Assembly: GCA_937907425.1 (NCBI GenBank)
Contig: CALCIE010000052.1
Location: forward strand, 1 to 64,000
Length of the DNA: 64,000 nucleotides
Direction: 5' to 3'
From: ZC4RG42 sp003242425
GTDB taxonomy: Bacteria; Pseudomonadota; Gammaproteobacteria; Burkholderiales; SG8-39
Shown piece by piece: positions 16,341-23,548 of the stretch; positions within the stretch are counted from its first letter, which is position 1, and each line of letters opens with the position of its first letter. The notes below the pieces were generated by a model that did not search any database, was not told where the DNA came from, and saw only the letters and a program-made list of their open reading frames with translations. Position numbers and translations under genes: made by a program.

Positions 16341-16356
16341 GGGAACGGCGTTTGCT
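16341..16356 (+). promoter_or_regulatory. Sigma-54-type promoter of pagL
   Basis: GGGAACGGCGTTTGCT has the GGAAC-N5-TTGCT core, one mismatch from GGCAC-N5-TTGCW, with GG-N10-GC spacing and G at the position after the -24 core as in the consensus. The predicted start near 16367 leaves a leader of about 25 nt before the ATG at 16391, the same geometry as at the response regulator gene. Confidence 0.5.
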
Positions 16357-16390
16357 GCAGGGCCTCGATCCCAGCCAAACGGAATGAGGT

Positions 16391-16933
16391 ATGCGGAAGG
16401 GCGGAGCGCAATGCGTCGCGGCGCTGTTGTTGAGCATCTTGCCCGCCGCGCAGTCTGCGGCGGTGGATGCGGGTATCGAATTCGGCCGAGGGAAATCCAA
16501 GGATGCCTCTGAATCGGATCTCCTCAGGCTGGTCGCCCGCGGTCTCGTGCTCGGCGACGGGGAAGGGAAAGCGGCCTCCTGGTCGCTGTGGTGGGAGGCG
16601 TCGGTCGGCACCTGGCGCTACGATACGGAGAGCGGACGCAAACAGCTTCTCGATATCGGCACGGCGCCGTCGCTGAGGTACATGAGCCGGGGCACCGCGG
16701 GCTTTTTCGGCGAGCTGAGCGTCGGCGTGCACTACCTGAGCCGGCGTTACGTGCGCGGCGAGAACGAGTTTTCCACCCGGGTACAGTTTTCGCCCACTCT
16801 GGGCGTGGGTTATCGCTTCGAGAGCGGCGCGGGCGAGATCGCGTTGCGCTACCAGCACCTGTCCAATGCGGACATCAAGCGGCCGAATCCCGGTGTGGAG
16901 TTTCTGTTGCTGAGCGTCAGTCGGAAGTTCTGA
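16391..16933 (+). CDS. pagL: Lipid A 3-O-deacylase PagL
   Basis: 180-residue outer-membrane enzyme that removes the 3-linked acyl chain of lipid A. A signal peptide (about 1-23, ending QSAA) precedes eight amphipathic strands and a C-terminal Phe (SVSRKF). The catalytic triad is intact: H156, S158 (YQHLSNADIKRPNPG) and E170, with the same 2 and 12 residue spacing as the His-Ser-Glu triad of Pseudomonas PagL. It stands alone on the plus strand between two minus-strand genes, with its own candidate sigma-54 promoter. The product would lower lipid A acylation and alter envelope or immune properties. Confidence 0.9.
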   Translation: MRKGGAQCVAALLLSILPAAQSAAVDAGIEFGRGKSKDASESDLLRLVARGLVLGDGEGKAASWSLWWEASVGTWRYDTESGRKQLLDIGTAPSLRYMSRGTAGFFGELSVGVHYLSRRYVRGENEFSTRVQFSPTLGVGYRFESGAGEIALRYQHLSNADIKRPNPGVEFLLLSVSRKF

Positions 16934-17055
16934 CGGAAACGCCGGCTGGCAGAGCGGACCGCCGAAATGAAACGAGGCGCCTCTAGTGTTGCCGGCTATC
17001 GGGTGAACAGCCGTCGGAAGCGGGGTTGCCGCCGCTTGCCGGCGCTCGAACAGCC

Positions 17056-18105
17056 TCAGTTGCCGGCCTTGTAGGGCGTATTCACCGCAAAGTGTCCCAC
17101 GGGCTTCCAAGGCATTTTTGCGAGCCCGAATCTGCGCAATTGCTGCAATACCCGGATGCTGACACAAGCGGTGCGGTTTCTGAACATCGGCAGGGACAGG
17201 GGATCGAGCCCCAGCCACGGCAGATAGGGATTGCGGCGAAGCGATGCGTAGAGCTCGACGCGCACGGTCGGGCGGGTCGACAGTGTGCGTGCGTGGAAGC
17301 CCATCGTATCGGCCACAACCAGCGTATTGCCCCGGACCACCATCTTCTTCGGCTCGGGCAGGTTCATGCGGCGCAGATCTTCGAGTGTCGCACGGAACGA
17401 GCCCCGGGCATGGTAGGGAATGGGATGGTGGCGGGCGGTAATGCTCTGCTCGCGTTCCCAGGCCAGCCGTTCCGGCGTCATGCGGTGAGAGCCGGGTACG
17501 TAGGCGAAAGGCCCGTCGTCCGGGCCGACATCGTGCAGGAACAGCCAGGCCTTGGCGGTGGAGTGGAAGGTGTCCGCATGCAGAACGGATTGCGGGTCGG
17601 GCTTGCCGTCCGGCAGACCGGCCAGCACGGCCTGAATCCAATAGGTCGGTTCGCCTTTGGTCGAGGCGATGTACCGAAGCGCGTCCTTCAACGTCCGGTC
17701 GGCGCCCACCCGTGCAAGTCCGGGGCAGCGCGAGGCGAGGGCGTCGAAGTCCAGCGGAACGCGCCGGGTGATGCAGTTGCCCTGGCGCATCTCGCGCACG
17801 TCCCATGTCGCGTCGAGAACTTCGGCGCGGATTTGCTCGAAGAACTCCTGCGGCAGGAAATTCTCTTTGACGATGTAGCCGTCGCGTTCGAACGCCCGGC
17901 GATCCTCCTCCGTCAGGCTCAGAATGCGTGCCAACCGCCGTCGCCGGTATGCCGCCATCGCGGCCGCGAGCCGTACCCGATACTCGTGAAGTCCCCATTC
18001 GTTCAGCCGTCGGCTGCCGATGACGGGATTGTCGACAAAGGACTTGGCGCCGGAGGCGAGCGCGGCAACCCAGAGGGGGGCTTTGAGTATTGCGGTGGCT
18101 CTCAA
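17056..18105 (-). CDS. Phytanoyl-CoA dioxygenase (PhyH)-family Fe(II)/2-oxoglutarate oxygenase
   Basis: 349 residues from a TTG at 18105 with GAGG about nine bases upstream; no ATG fits the family N-terminus better. The iron facial triad is H176, D178 (LHADTFH) and H271 (GFHART). A 2-oxoglutarate-binding Arg follows in STRPTVRVEL, and the GPFAYVPGSHR loop typical of PhyH is at 198-207. The substrate is unknown. Divergent from the hydrolase/P450 pair, it may act on the same small molecule or lipid. The 16934-17055 gap shows only a GAGGCGCCTC palindrome. Confidence 0.83.
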   Translation of the reverse strand: MRATAILKAPLWVAALASGAKSFVDNPVIGSRRLNEWGLHEYRVRLAAAMAAYRRRRLARILSLTEEDRRAFERDGYIVKENFLPQEFFEQIRAEVLDATWDVREMRQGNCITRRVPLDFDALASRCPGLARVGADRTLKDALRYIASTKGEPTYWIQAVLAGLPDGKPDPQSVLHADTFHSTAKAWLFLHDVGPDDGPFAYVPGSHRMTPERLAWEREQSITARHHPIPYHARGSFRATLEDLRRMNLPEPKKMVVRGNTLVVADTMGFHARTLSTRPTVRVELYASLRRNPYLPWLGLDPLSLPMFRNRTACVSIRVLQQLRRFGLAKMPWKPVGHFAVNTPYKAGN

Positions 18106-18224
18106 GTTCGATGCCTCGAATCTTATGGTTGTGGCGCGTCTGCCGTTTGAGGGCGCCCCTCTTTAACGGGGATCAAAGCGGCGCGCTCCCCGAGACGCGC
18201 AACCGCCTCTTTTCAGCGCGGCAC

Positions 18225-18245
18225 ATTATAAGCACCCGCTATAGT
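18225..18245. promoter_or_regulatory. Divergent -10 elements between the PhyH and hydrolase genes
   Basis: On the minus strand the sequence reads TATAAT (18225-18230) toward the PhyH gene. On the plus strand TATAGT (18240-18245) faces the hydrolase gene. Neither has a good -35 at 17 bp, so both assignments are tentative. The 199 bp gap (18106-18304) has no gene. Confidence 0.35.
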
Positions 18246-18304
18246 CGCACGGCGCTGTTTGCATCGGGTTCGCCAGATGTGTCACGCTTGGCGCTTGCCG
18301 CGGG

Positions 18305-19579
18305 GTGGCCCGGCAACGGGTCTCCGCGGACACGGTAAAATCGCGCGCACGAGATCGGGGAGGGGCGGACTCGCAGAGGCTGCCCGTTGGGGCTTTGCAG
18401 CGCATCACCAATCGTCACGTCTATTATTTCAGCGGCTTCGATCCGCGCGGCGCGCGCTACTACCACCGCCTCTATCGCGAGGAGGCCGCAAAGCAGGCGG
18501 CGCTGACCGGCACGCGCATCGAAGTCGGCCCGCGCTTGCGTGCCGGCGAGCTTTCCAAGGTGTGGACGGTACGCAGCGCCGGTCCGGACGGCGTGACCGA
18601 AACGGTCTATGAATTCATGCGCTGGGACGACATCGTGCGCCGCCATTGGACGCGCAACGAGGCTCGGCTGGCCGTCGAACTGGTACGCACCGCCTGGGCA
18701 TACGTTGCGAGCGGCACGTTATGGCGCATCCTGAAAACGGCCTGGCCGCCTTTCGTCACGGGGCTTTATCCGGTGCTGTATTTTCTCGCCCTGGTCACGG
18801 CGGCTGTTTTCGCGGCGCTCGGCCTGGGCGGTTGGCTGGGCCGCCAATACGGCATCGTGGCGGGCGGCGCCGGCGCGGCCGCTGCGGCGGTGGGTGTGCT
18901 GTATCTCGGCCGCCTCGTGGAAAAGCGGTTGAGGTGCTACTGGTTGCTGCGCATCTATGCCTTCACCGTGCGCCAGGCCGGAGGGCTGCCCGAGCTGGAA
19001 GCCAGGATCGACCGCTTCGCGGAATACATGGCCCGGCAGATCGCCGGCAGTCAGGCGGATGAAATACTCGTGGTGGGGCACAGCGTCGGTACCACGATCG
19101 CCTGCTCGGCGCTTGCTCGTGCATTGGCGCGCATGCCCAAGGTCGATCGCCGCATCGCGCTCGTCACGCTCGGGCAATGCATTCCGATGCTGAGCCTGCT
19201 GCCCCAGGCGCAGAAGTTCCGGGAAGACCTTGCCCGTCTCGGGTCGCATCCCGAAGTGGAATGGATCGACTTCACCGCCCCGACAGACGGCGCCTGTTTC
19301 GCGCTGACCGATCCGCTGCAGGCCTCCGGCATCCCGGGTGTGAGGGATATCCAGCGTCCGAAACTGCTCTCGCCGCGCTTCATGACCCTGTTCGACGCGA
19401 AAACCTACGCACGAATCCGTCGCAACTGGTTCCGCAATCACTTCCAATACCTGATGGCGGGCGACAAGGTCGGCGATTACGATTACTTCGCCATTACAGC
19501 CGGTCCGGTGCCGCTCGCCGAGCGCTATGCGGCCCATCGTTCGGTGGTGGGCTACCGCCGCTTCAAGGTGTTCGGATGA
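18305..19579 (+). CDS. Membrane-anchored alpha/beta-hydrolase-like protein
   Basis: Up to 424 residues. Two membrane segments (about 152-178 and 183-203) sit in the first half. The second half has a hydrolase nucleophile elbow VVGHSVGT (Ser260) and an ITxG/strand pattern typical of lipases and thioesterases. The region YYFSGFDPRGARYYHRLYREEA (40-61) is the best conserved-looking N-terminal block. The start is uncertain: GTG at 18305 has no Shine-Dalgarno, and an in-frame TTG at 18395 lies closer to the conserved block. Its TGA overlaps the ATG of the P450 gene (ATGA), so the two are translationally coupled and likely act together. Substrate unknown. Confidence 0.75.
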   Translation: MARQRVSADTVKSRARDRGGADSQRLPVGALQRITNRHVYYFSGFDPRGARYYHRLYREEAAKQAALTGTRIEVGPRLRAGELSKVWTVRSAGPDGVTETVYEFMRWDDIVRRHWTRNEARLAVELVRTAWAYVASGTLWRILKTAWPPFVTGLYPVLYFLALVTAAVFAALGLGGWLGRQYGIVAGGAGAAAAAVGVLYLGRLVEKRLRCYWLLRIYAFTVRQAGGLPELEARIDRFAEYMARQIAGSQADEILVVGHSVGTTIACSALARALARMPKVDRRIALVTLGQCIPMLSLLPQAQKFREDLARLGSHPEVEWIDFTAPTDGACFALTDPLQASGIPGVRDIQRPKLLSPRFMTLFDAKTYARIRRNWFRNHFQYLMAGDKVGDYDYFAITAGPVPLAERYAAHRSVVGYRRFKVFG

Positions 19580-21003
19580 GCAAATTCTGCCCCGTCTACC
19601 CGAAACCCAAGACCAGCCGTGCGTCGCTGCTGTGGATGTTCTTCCGCAAGCGCCGCTCGTGGCTCGACGGGCTGTTCGAGCGCAGTTACAGAATGAAAAT
19701 GGGGCAGGTCCTGTTGCCGGGCCTGGACGTCTACATGGTCAACCAGCCGGAGCTGGTGCGGCGCATCCTGGTGACCGAGGCGGAGAAGTTTCCCAAGCAC
19801 AAGTTGCTCGGCATGATGCTCGAGCCGCTGCTGGGGGAGAGCATTTTCACGACCAACGGCGCGATCTGGGAGATGCAGCGGCGCATGCTGGACCCCGCCT
19901 TCGCCCAGGCACGGTTGAAGAACGTGTTCCCGCTCATGCGCGACGCGGGCATCGCGCTGTGCGAGCGGTTGGACCGGTTGCAGGACGGCGCCGTCCACGA
20001 TCTGGAAGTGGAGATGACGCACGTCACCGCCGACATCATCTTCCGCACCATCCTTTCCCAGAAGCTCGACGGCGACAATGCGCGCAAGGTCTTCGACGCG
20101 TTCACCCGGTTCCAGGCGCTCGCGCCGCGCGTGCTCCTGCCCCGGCTTTATCGCCTTCCCGCATGGTTGAGGCCGTCCAAAACGGAGCGTCGGCTACGGG
20201 AGGCGGGGAACGAGATCCGCTCCCTGCTCGAGCACTTCATCCGCCCGCGCTACGAGGCCTGTCGCGCCGGCAATCCGGGCGAATACCAGGACATTCTCTC
20301 GGTCCTGCTCGACGTCGCCGATCCGGAAACGGGCAAGCGCTTCGACTACGAGGAACTCGTGGATCAGGTGGCGATGCTCTTCCTTGCCGGCCATGAGACC
20401 TCGGCGAGCGCGCTTTCCTGGTCGCTCTATCTCATCGCCTCGGTGCCCGAGATCCAGCAGCGCATGTACGAAGAGGGGCGTGCCGTGCTCGGCAGGCGCG
20501 AGCCGGATTACGCCGACATCAAGAAGCTGCGCGTGCACTGGAACGTCTTCCGGGAGGCGTTACGGCTCTACCCGCCGGTGGGCTTTTTCGCGCGTGAAGT
20601 GACGCAAACCACGCGCATGAGAGACAAGACCATGTCGCCCGGCGCGTCGGTCGTGATCTCGCCCTGGCTGATCCACCGGCACCGCGAGCTGTGGGAGCGG
20701 CCGGACGAATTCGATCCCGATCGCCACGATTCGCCGGAAGCCAGGGAATCGCTCCGTTGCGCTTACCTGCCCTTCGGCATGGGGCCGCGTGTCTGCATCG
20801 GGGCCGCATTCGCCATGCAGGAAGCGGTGCTGATCCTGGCGATGCTCGTGCAGCGCTATCGCTTCGAAGCGGTACCCGGTTTCGAACCGCGGCCCGTGGG
20901 CCGGCTCACGGTGCGCTCCGAAAACGGTATTCGCGTTCGACTGAACAAACGGTCGGAGGCGGACGAAGCGCCGGCCGTTCGCGCCGAGGCGCTCAGGGGA
21001 TAA
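19576..21003 (+). CDS. Cytochrome P450
   Basis: 475 residues. Signatures are the I-helix AGHETSA (271-277), ExxR at E327-R330 (REALRLYPP), the PERF-like region DPDRHD, and the heme loop FGMGPRVCIG with Cys407. Length and motifs place it with soluble-type bacterial P450s of the CYP4/CYP102-like group; there is no fused reductase and no ferredoxin or reductase gene nearby. Coupled by overlap to the membrane hydrolase gene. It probably oxidises a hydrophobic substrate, perhaps a fatty acid or lipid-linked compound given the hydrolase and PhyH neighbours, but that is inference. Confidence 0.92.
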   Translation: MSKFCPVYPKPKTSRASLLWMFFRKRRSWLDGLFERSYRMKMGQVLLPGLDVYMVNQPELVRRILVTEAEKFPKHKLLGMMLEPLLGESIFTTNGAIWEMQRRMLDPAFAQARLKNVFPLMRDAGIALCERLDRLQDGAVHDLEVEMTHVTADIIFRTILSQKLDGDNARKVFDAFTRFQALAPRVLLPRLYRLPAWLRPSKTERRLREAGNEIRSLLEHFIRPRYEACRAGNPGEYQDILSVLLDVADPETGKRFDYEELVDQVAMLFLAGHETSASALSWSLYLIASVPEIQQRMYEEGRAVLGRREPDYADIKKLRVHWNVFREALRLYPPVGFFAREVTQTTRMRDKTMSPGASVVISPWLIHRHRELWERPDEFDPDRHDSPEARESLRCAYLPFGMGPRVCIGAAFAMQEAVLILAMLVQRYRFEAVPGFEPRPVGRLTVRSENGIRVRLNKRSEADEAPAVRAEALRG

Positions 21004-21017
21004 GCGTCAATGAAAGC

Positions 21018-21045
21018 GCATCTTCCGTTTCCCTGAGGAAGATGC
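21018..21045 (+). repeat. Perfect 9-bp stem-loop between the P450 gene and a small gene
   Basis: Arms GCATCTTCC (21018-21026) and GGAAGATGC (21037-21045) flank a 10-base loop. No T-run follows, so it is not a canonical terminator. It may be an mRNA processing or stability element, or a Rho-dependent end. Confidence 0.5.
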
Positions 21046-21073
21046 CGGTCTTGCAACGTAGAAGCAGATAAAA

Positions 21074-21418
21074 GTGAACGAAAGACTCCTCGGCTTTCTG
21101 CTCATGTGTTTACTCGTGCCGATGGCGATCATCGGCTATTTCGTCCTCGTCTTCGTCGGTTTGTTCGGCAAGACGGAGCGGGGCAGGGCGGGCGTGCGCG
21201 CGCTGGACCATTTCGTCAACGCCACGGTCTTCAACGGCTACGCCTGGGAATCCGTATCCTCGCACGCCTGGCGCAAGCGCGACCGTCGATGGGCGAAGAT
21301 CGTCATCTGGCTTACCGACCATCTGCAGAAGGATCACTGCATGCGTGCGAACAAGCGCGAGCAGGCGGTGGTGGACCTGGTGGAGAAGAAGGGGCTGCAC
21401 AAGCAGACCATGTGGTAG
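21074..21418 (+). CDS. Small membrane protein, function unknown
   Basis: 114 residues from a GTG start. One long hydrophobic segment (about 5-31, LLGFLLMCLLVPMAIIGYFVLVFVGLF) is followed by a basic, Trp-rich soluble part (HAWRKRDRRWAKIVIWLTDHLQKDHC) ending KQTMW. No family is recognised. The topology suggests an inner-membrane anchor with a cytoplasmic or periplasmic tail. It lies downstream of the P450, separated by the stem-loop, and converges on the minus-strand capsule genes. Confidence 0.6.
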   Translation: MNERLLGFLLMCLLVPMAIIGYFVLVFVGLFGKTERGRAGVRALDHFVNATVFNGYAWESVSSHAWRKRDRRWAKIVIWLTDHLQKDHCMRANKREQAVVDLVEKKGLHKQTMW

Positions 21419-21441
21419 CGTCGCGTTGCTAGGGCGTACCG

Positions 21442-22308
21442 CTACCTGACTGTGTAGCGAGCGGCGGCTTCATCGAAGACGCCTTCGAGCGCCTCCAGCA
21501 GGCTGCGCCTGCCGCTTTCCAACTGCGCGCGTACCCGCGAGGTGTGAACCATGCGGATTTCCACGGGAATGCGCGTACAGCCGAGCATGGATGCGATCGC
21601 GCATCGGTGCTGGGCTCCCGGCAGCTTGACCAACGCGCCGTTTCCCGCGATGGCTACGCCGATTTCCCGGTCGGGCACAAAGAGGCCGGCGGATTCCGAA
21701 TGACCCACGACGCCGTTTGCGCGGATGGACTCCACCAGCCGGAGCACGTTCTCGAAGTAGCGATCCAGCTCGGCCCGTGAAGCGAGCTTCGTTCTGCGGC
21801 GGCTCGGCGGGTTGCCGGTTTCGATCTGCTTCAGCATCCGCCCGTAGGTCGGCGTGGCGCGGAAGTCGAAACGCGCGGCAAACAGCTCTTCGATTTCCTT
21901 GAATACGGCTGTATTGCCGAGCGGCCGCGTCAGTTCCGCGATGGGGGCGCCGCAGAAGAAGTAGTCGCTGGTATGGAGCCGCGTTTGCCCGTCGGTGAGC
22001 CAGTCCGGCAGCTCGGCGCCGATCGAACCGGGCGACACCTGCAGGAGCAGCCGCCGGCCGAAACAGGCCTGGGCATACTGCGGCGGGCATTGGAACCCCG
22101 CGTTTCGCTCGCAGGACGCGATCCAATGGCGCATTCGTACGGAGAAGAGGGCGCGGCTGCGGTACAGGACTGAGAGGCGCTTTGCCAGCGCGACCCTTCT
22201 CGATCGTCGTAAAAGGTCCTCCGGCCGGATCGCGCCGGCCTGCACCTGGATCCAGCGCGGCGCGGCGTCAGGCGCTCGCCCGCTTTTCGGCGAAATCGAC
22301 TTGTGCAT
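21442..22308 (-). CDS. Uncharacterised protein, possibly with a ParB-like segment, in the kps locus
   Basis: 288 residues. It starts inside kpsS (41 bp overlap) and so is probably co-translated. The basic N-terminal third holds WI..CERNAGFQCPP with cysteines. The C-terminal part has the pattern GNGALVKLPGAQHRCAIASMLG followed by IPVEIRMVH, which resembles the G.HR...A..LG...+PV signature of ParB/sulfiredoxin-fold domains seen in some polysaccharide loci. There is no signal peptide. The role is unknown; it could be a nucleotide-hydrolysing or regulatory factor for capsule assembly. The match is short, so the assignment is tentative. Confidence 0.68.
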   Translation of the reverse strand: MHKSISPKSGRAPDAAPRWIQVQAGAIRPEDLLRRSRRVALAKRLSVLYRSRALFSVRMRHWIASCERNAGFQCPPQYAQACFGRRLLLQVSPGSIGAELPDWLTDGQTRLHTSDYFFCGAPIAELTRPLGNTAVFKEIEELFAARFDFRATPTYGRMLKQIETGNPPSRRRTKLASRAELDRYFENVLRLVESIRANGVVGHSESAGLFVPDREIGVAIAGNGALVKLPGAQHRCAIASMLGCTRIPVEIRMVHTSRVRAQLESGRRSLLEALEGVFDEAAARYTVR

Positions 22309-23548
22309 CGAGCGGTAACGGCGTGCCCGGAGATTCTCTGGTCGCCGCGGGCCGATCCAAGGACCACCATGCCGTGCTCGGTCTGTAGAAGCTGCCGTGG
22401 ATCTGCGTGGTGCTGATGAGGTAGTTGCGGAAGCGCACGAACAGCTTGCGATCGGGCTTGAAATCGTCCGCCGCTCGCCAGAAGCTGTCGAGCGCCCCCT
22501 GGAACGTCAGCCCCGGCATGTCGTATACCGCCTTCCCGCAGGCCTTGACGGCGGCATTGTGATGAAGTGCCTGCAGACCCACCGTACTGTTCAGCACGAC
22601 GACGCCGCACGAATGGTTGATGAGCGTCGGAAGATGCTGATCGTGAATGTAGAGCAGCCGGTCGCGTACGCCGTACTCGTCGGCGAGCGATTTCAGGAAA
22701 CCGCCGTAATCGTGGTGGCCGCGATCCAGCGGATGATGCTTGATCACCAGAGAACGCTCCTTCGGCGCGTGCAGGGCGAACGACTCGACCACGGTACGCA
22801 GGAAGGTTTCGACCGATCCGAAGGGCGAATGCACGTGAACCTGCGCATCGATCGATACCTGCAACGGCACCAGGTAGTACTTCTTCGCCATCGGCCCGGT
22901 CAGCAGTTCGAGCATGCCCCGTTCGCGATAGCGGTACCAGAACTTGCGGAAGAAACTGCGCACCCAGGGAAATGCCTCCCGCAGGCGCAGCGGCCGATGA
23001 TGCCGGTAGTGCCTGAAGATCGGACGTGCCGCCACGCTGGCGAGGTAATAGAGTATTCCCCATAGCGCGGCGTGCCATATCGGGTTGGCGATCTTGGGGG
23101 ACTTGATGGGCTCGCTGTCGTCCAATGCGGCATAGAAGGCGGGATCGCGGGGCAGCCGGGAGTAACCGTTCACGCCGAAGCGCTCGAACGTTATGTAGTT
23201 CGGACGTACGTAGCCTTCCTCGAACACGCCGATCTCCAGACCGCGACGGCTCGCCAGCGCGTGTGCGACGCGGTGAATCGGCCTGCAATCCCCGAACAGC
23301 ATCACCACGTCGATGCACAGGCGTTCGTACACCTCGTCCAGAAAGGCCTCGAGATCCTCCATCCGGCCGGTGTAGCACATGGATCCGGTCGGGTAGAACA
23401 GCCAGTCGCCGCCGTTGAAGTTCACCTTGTGAACGACGGCGCCCGCATGAGTCAGTTGCTTGGCGACGTGTCTAAAGAATGGTCCGATCGGACCTTGGAG
23501 GAGCAATACCCGCTTCCCGCGGTAGGCCTCCCAGCCTCCCCGATCCAT
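22268..23548 (-). CDS. kpsS: KpsS-like capsule linker Kdo transferase
   Basis: 426 residues. Starts at the ATG at 23548, which has GAGGA six bases upstream; an upstream in-frame ATG at 23638 lacks such a site. The N-terminus RVLLLQGPIGPFFRHVAKQL and the motifs FNGGDW, FGDCRPIHR, VFEEGYVRPNYIT and KHHPLDRGHHDYG are typical of KpsS/LipB, which adds the first Kdo to lyso-phosphatidylglycerol on the inner leaflet. The gene begins inside the end of kpsC (97 bp overlap), an unusually long overlap for this pair. Confidence 0.88.
   Translation of the reverse strand: MDRGGWEAYRGKRVLLLQGPIGPFFRHVAKQLTHAGAVVHKVNFNGGDWLFYPTGSMCYTGRMEDLEAFLDEVYERLCIDVVMLFGDCRPIHRVAHALASRRGLEIGVFEEGYVRPNYITFERFGVNGYSRLPRDPAFYAALDDSEPIKSPKIANPIWHAALWGILYYLASVAARPIFRHYRHHRPLRLREAFPWVRSFFRKFWYRYRERGMLELLTGPMAKKYYLVPLQVSIDAQVHVHSPFGSVETFLRTVVESFALHAPKERSLVIKHHPLDRGHHDYGGFLKSLADEYGVRDRLLYIHDQHLPTLINHSCGVVVLNSTVGLQALHHNAAVKACGKAVYDMPGLTFQGALDSFWRAADDFKPDRKLFVRFRNYLISTTQIHGSFYRPSTAWWSLDRPAATRESPGTPLPLDAQVDFAEKRASA

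Noticed and set aside
18219..18234. Sigma-54-like GGCAC-N5-AAGCA upstream of the membrane hydrolase gene
   Set aside because: The -12 element lacks TTGC; a sigma-70-like -10 explains the same region better.
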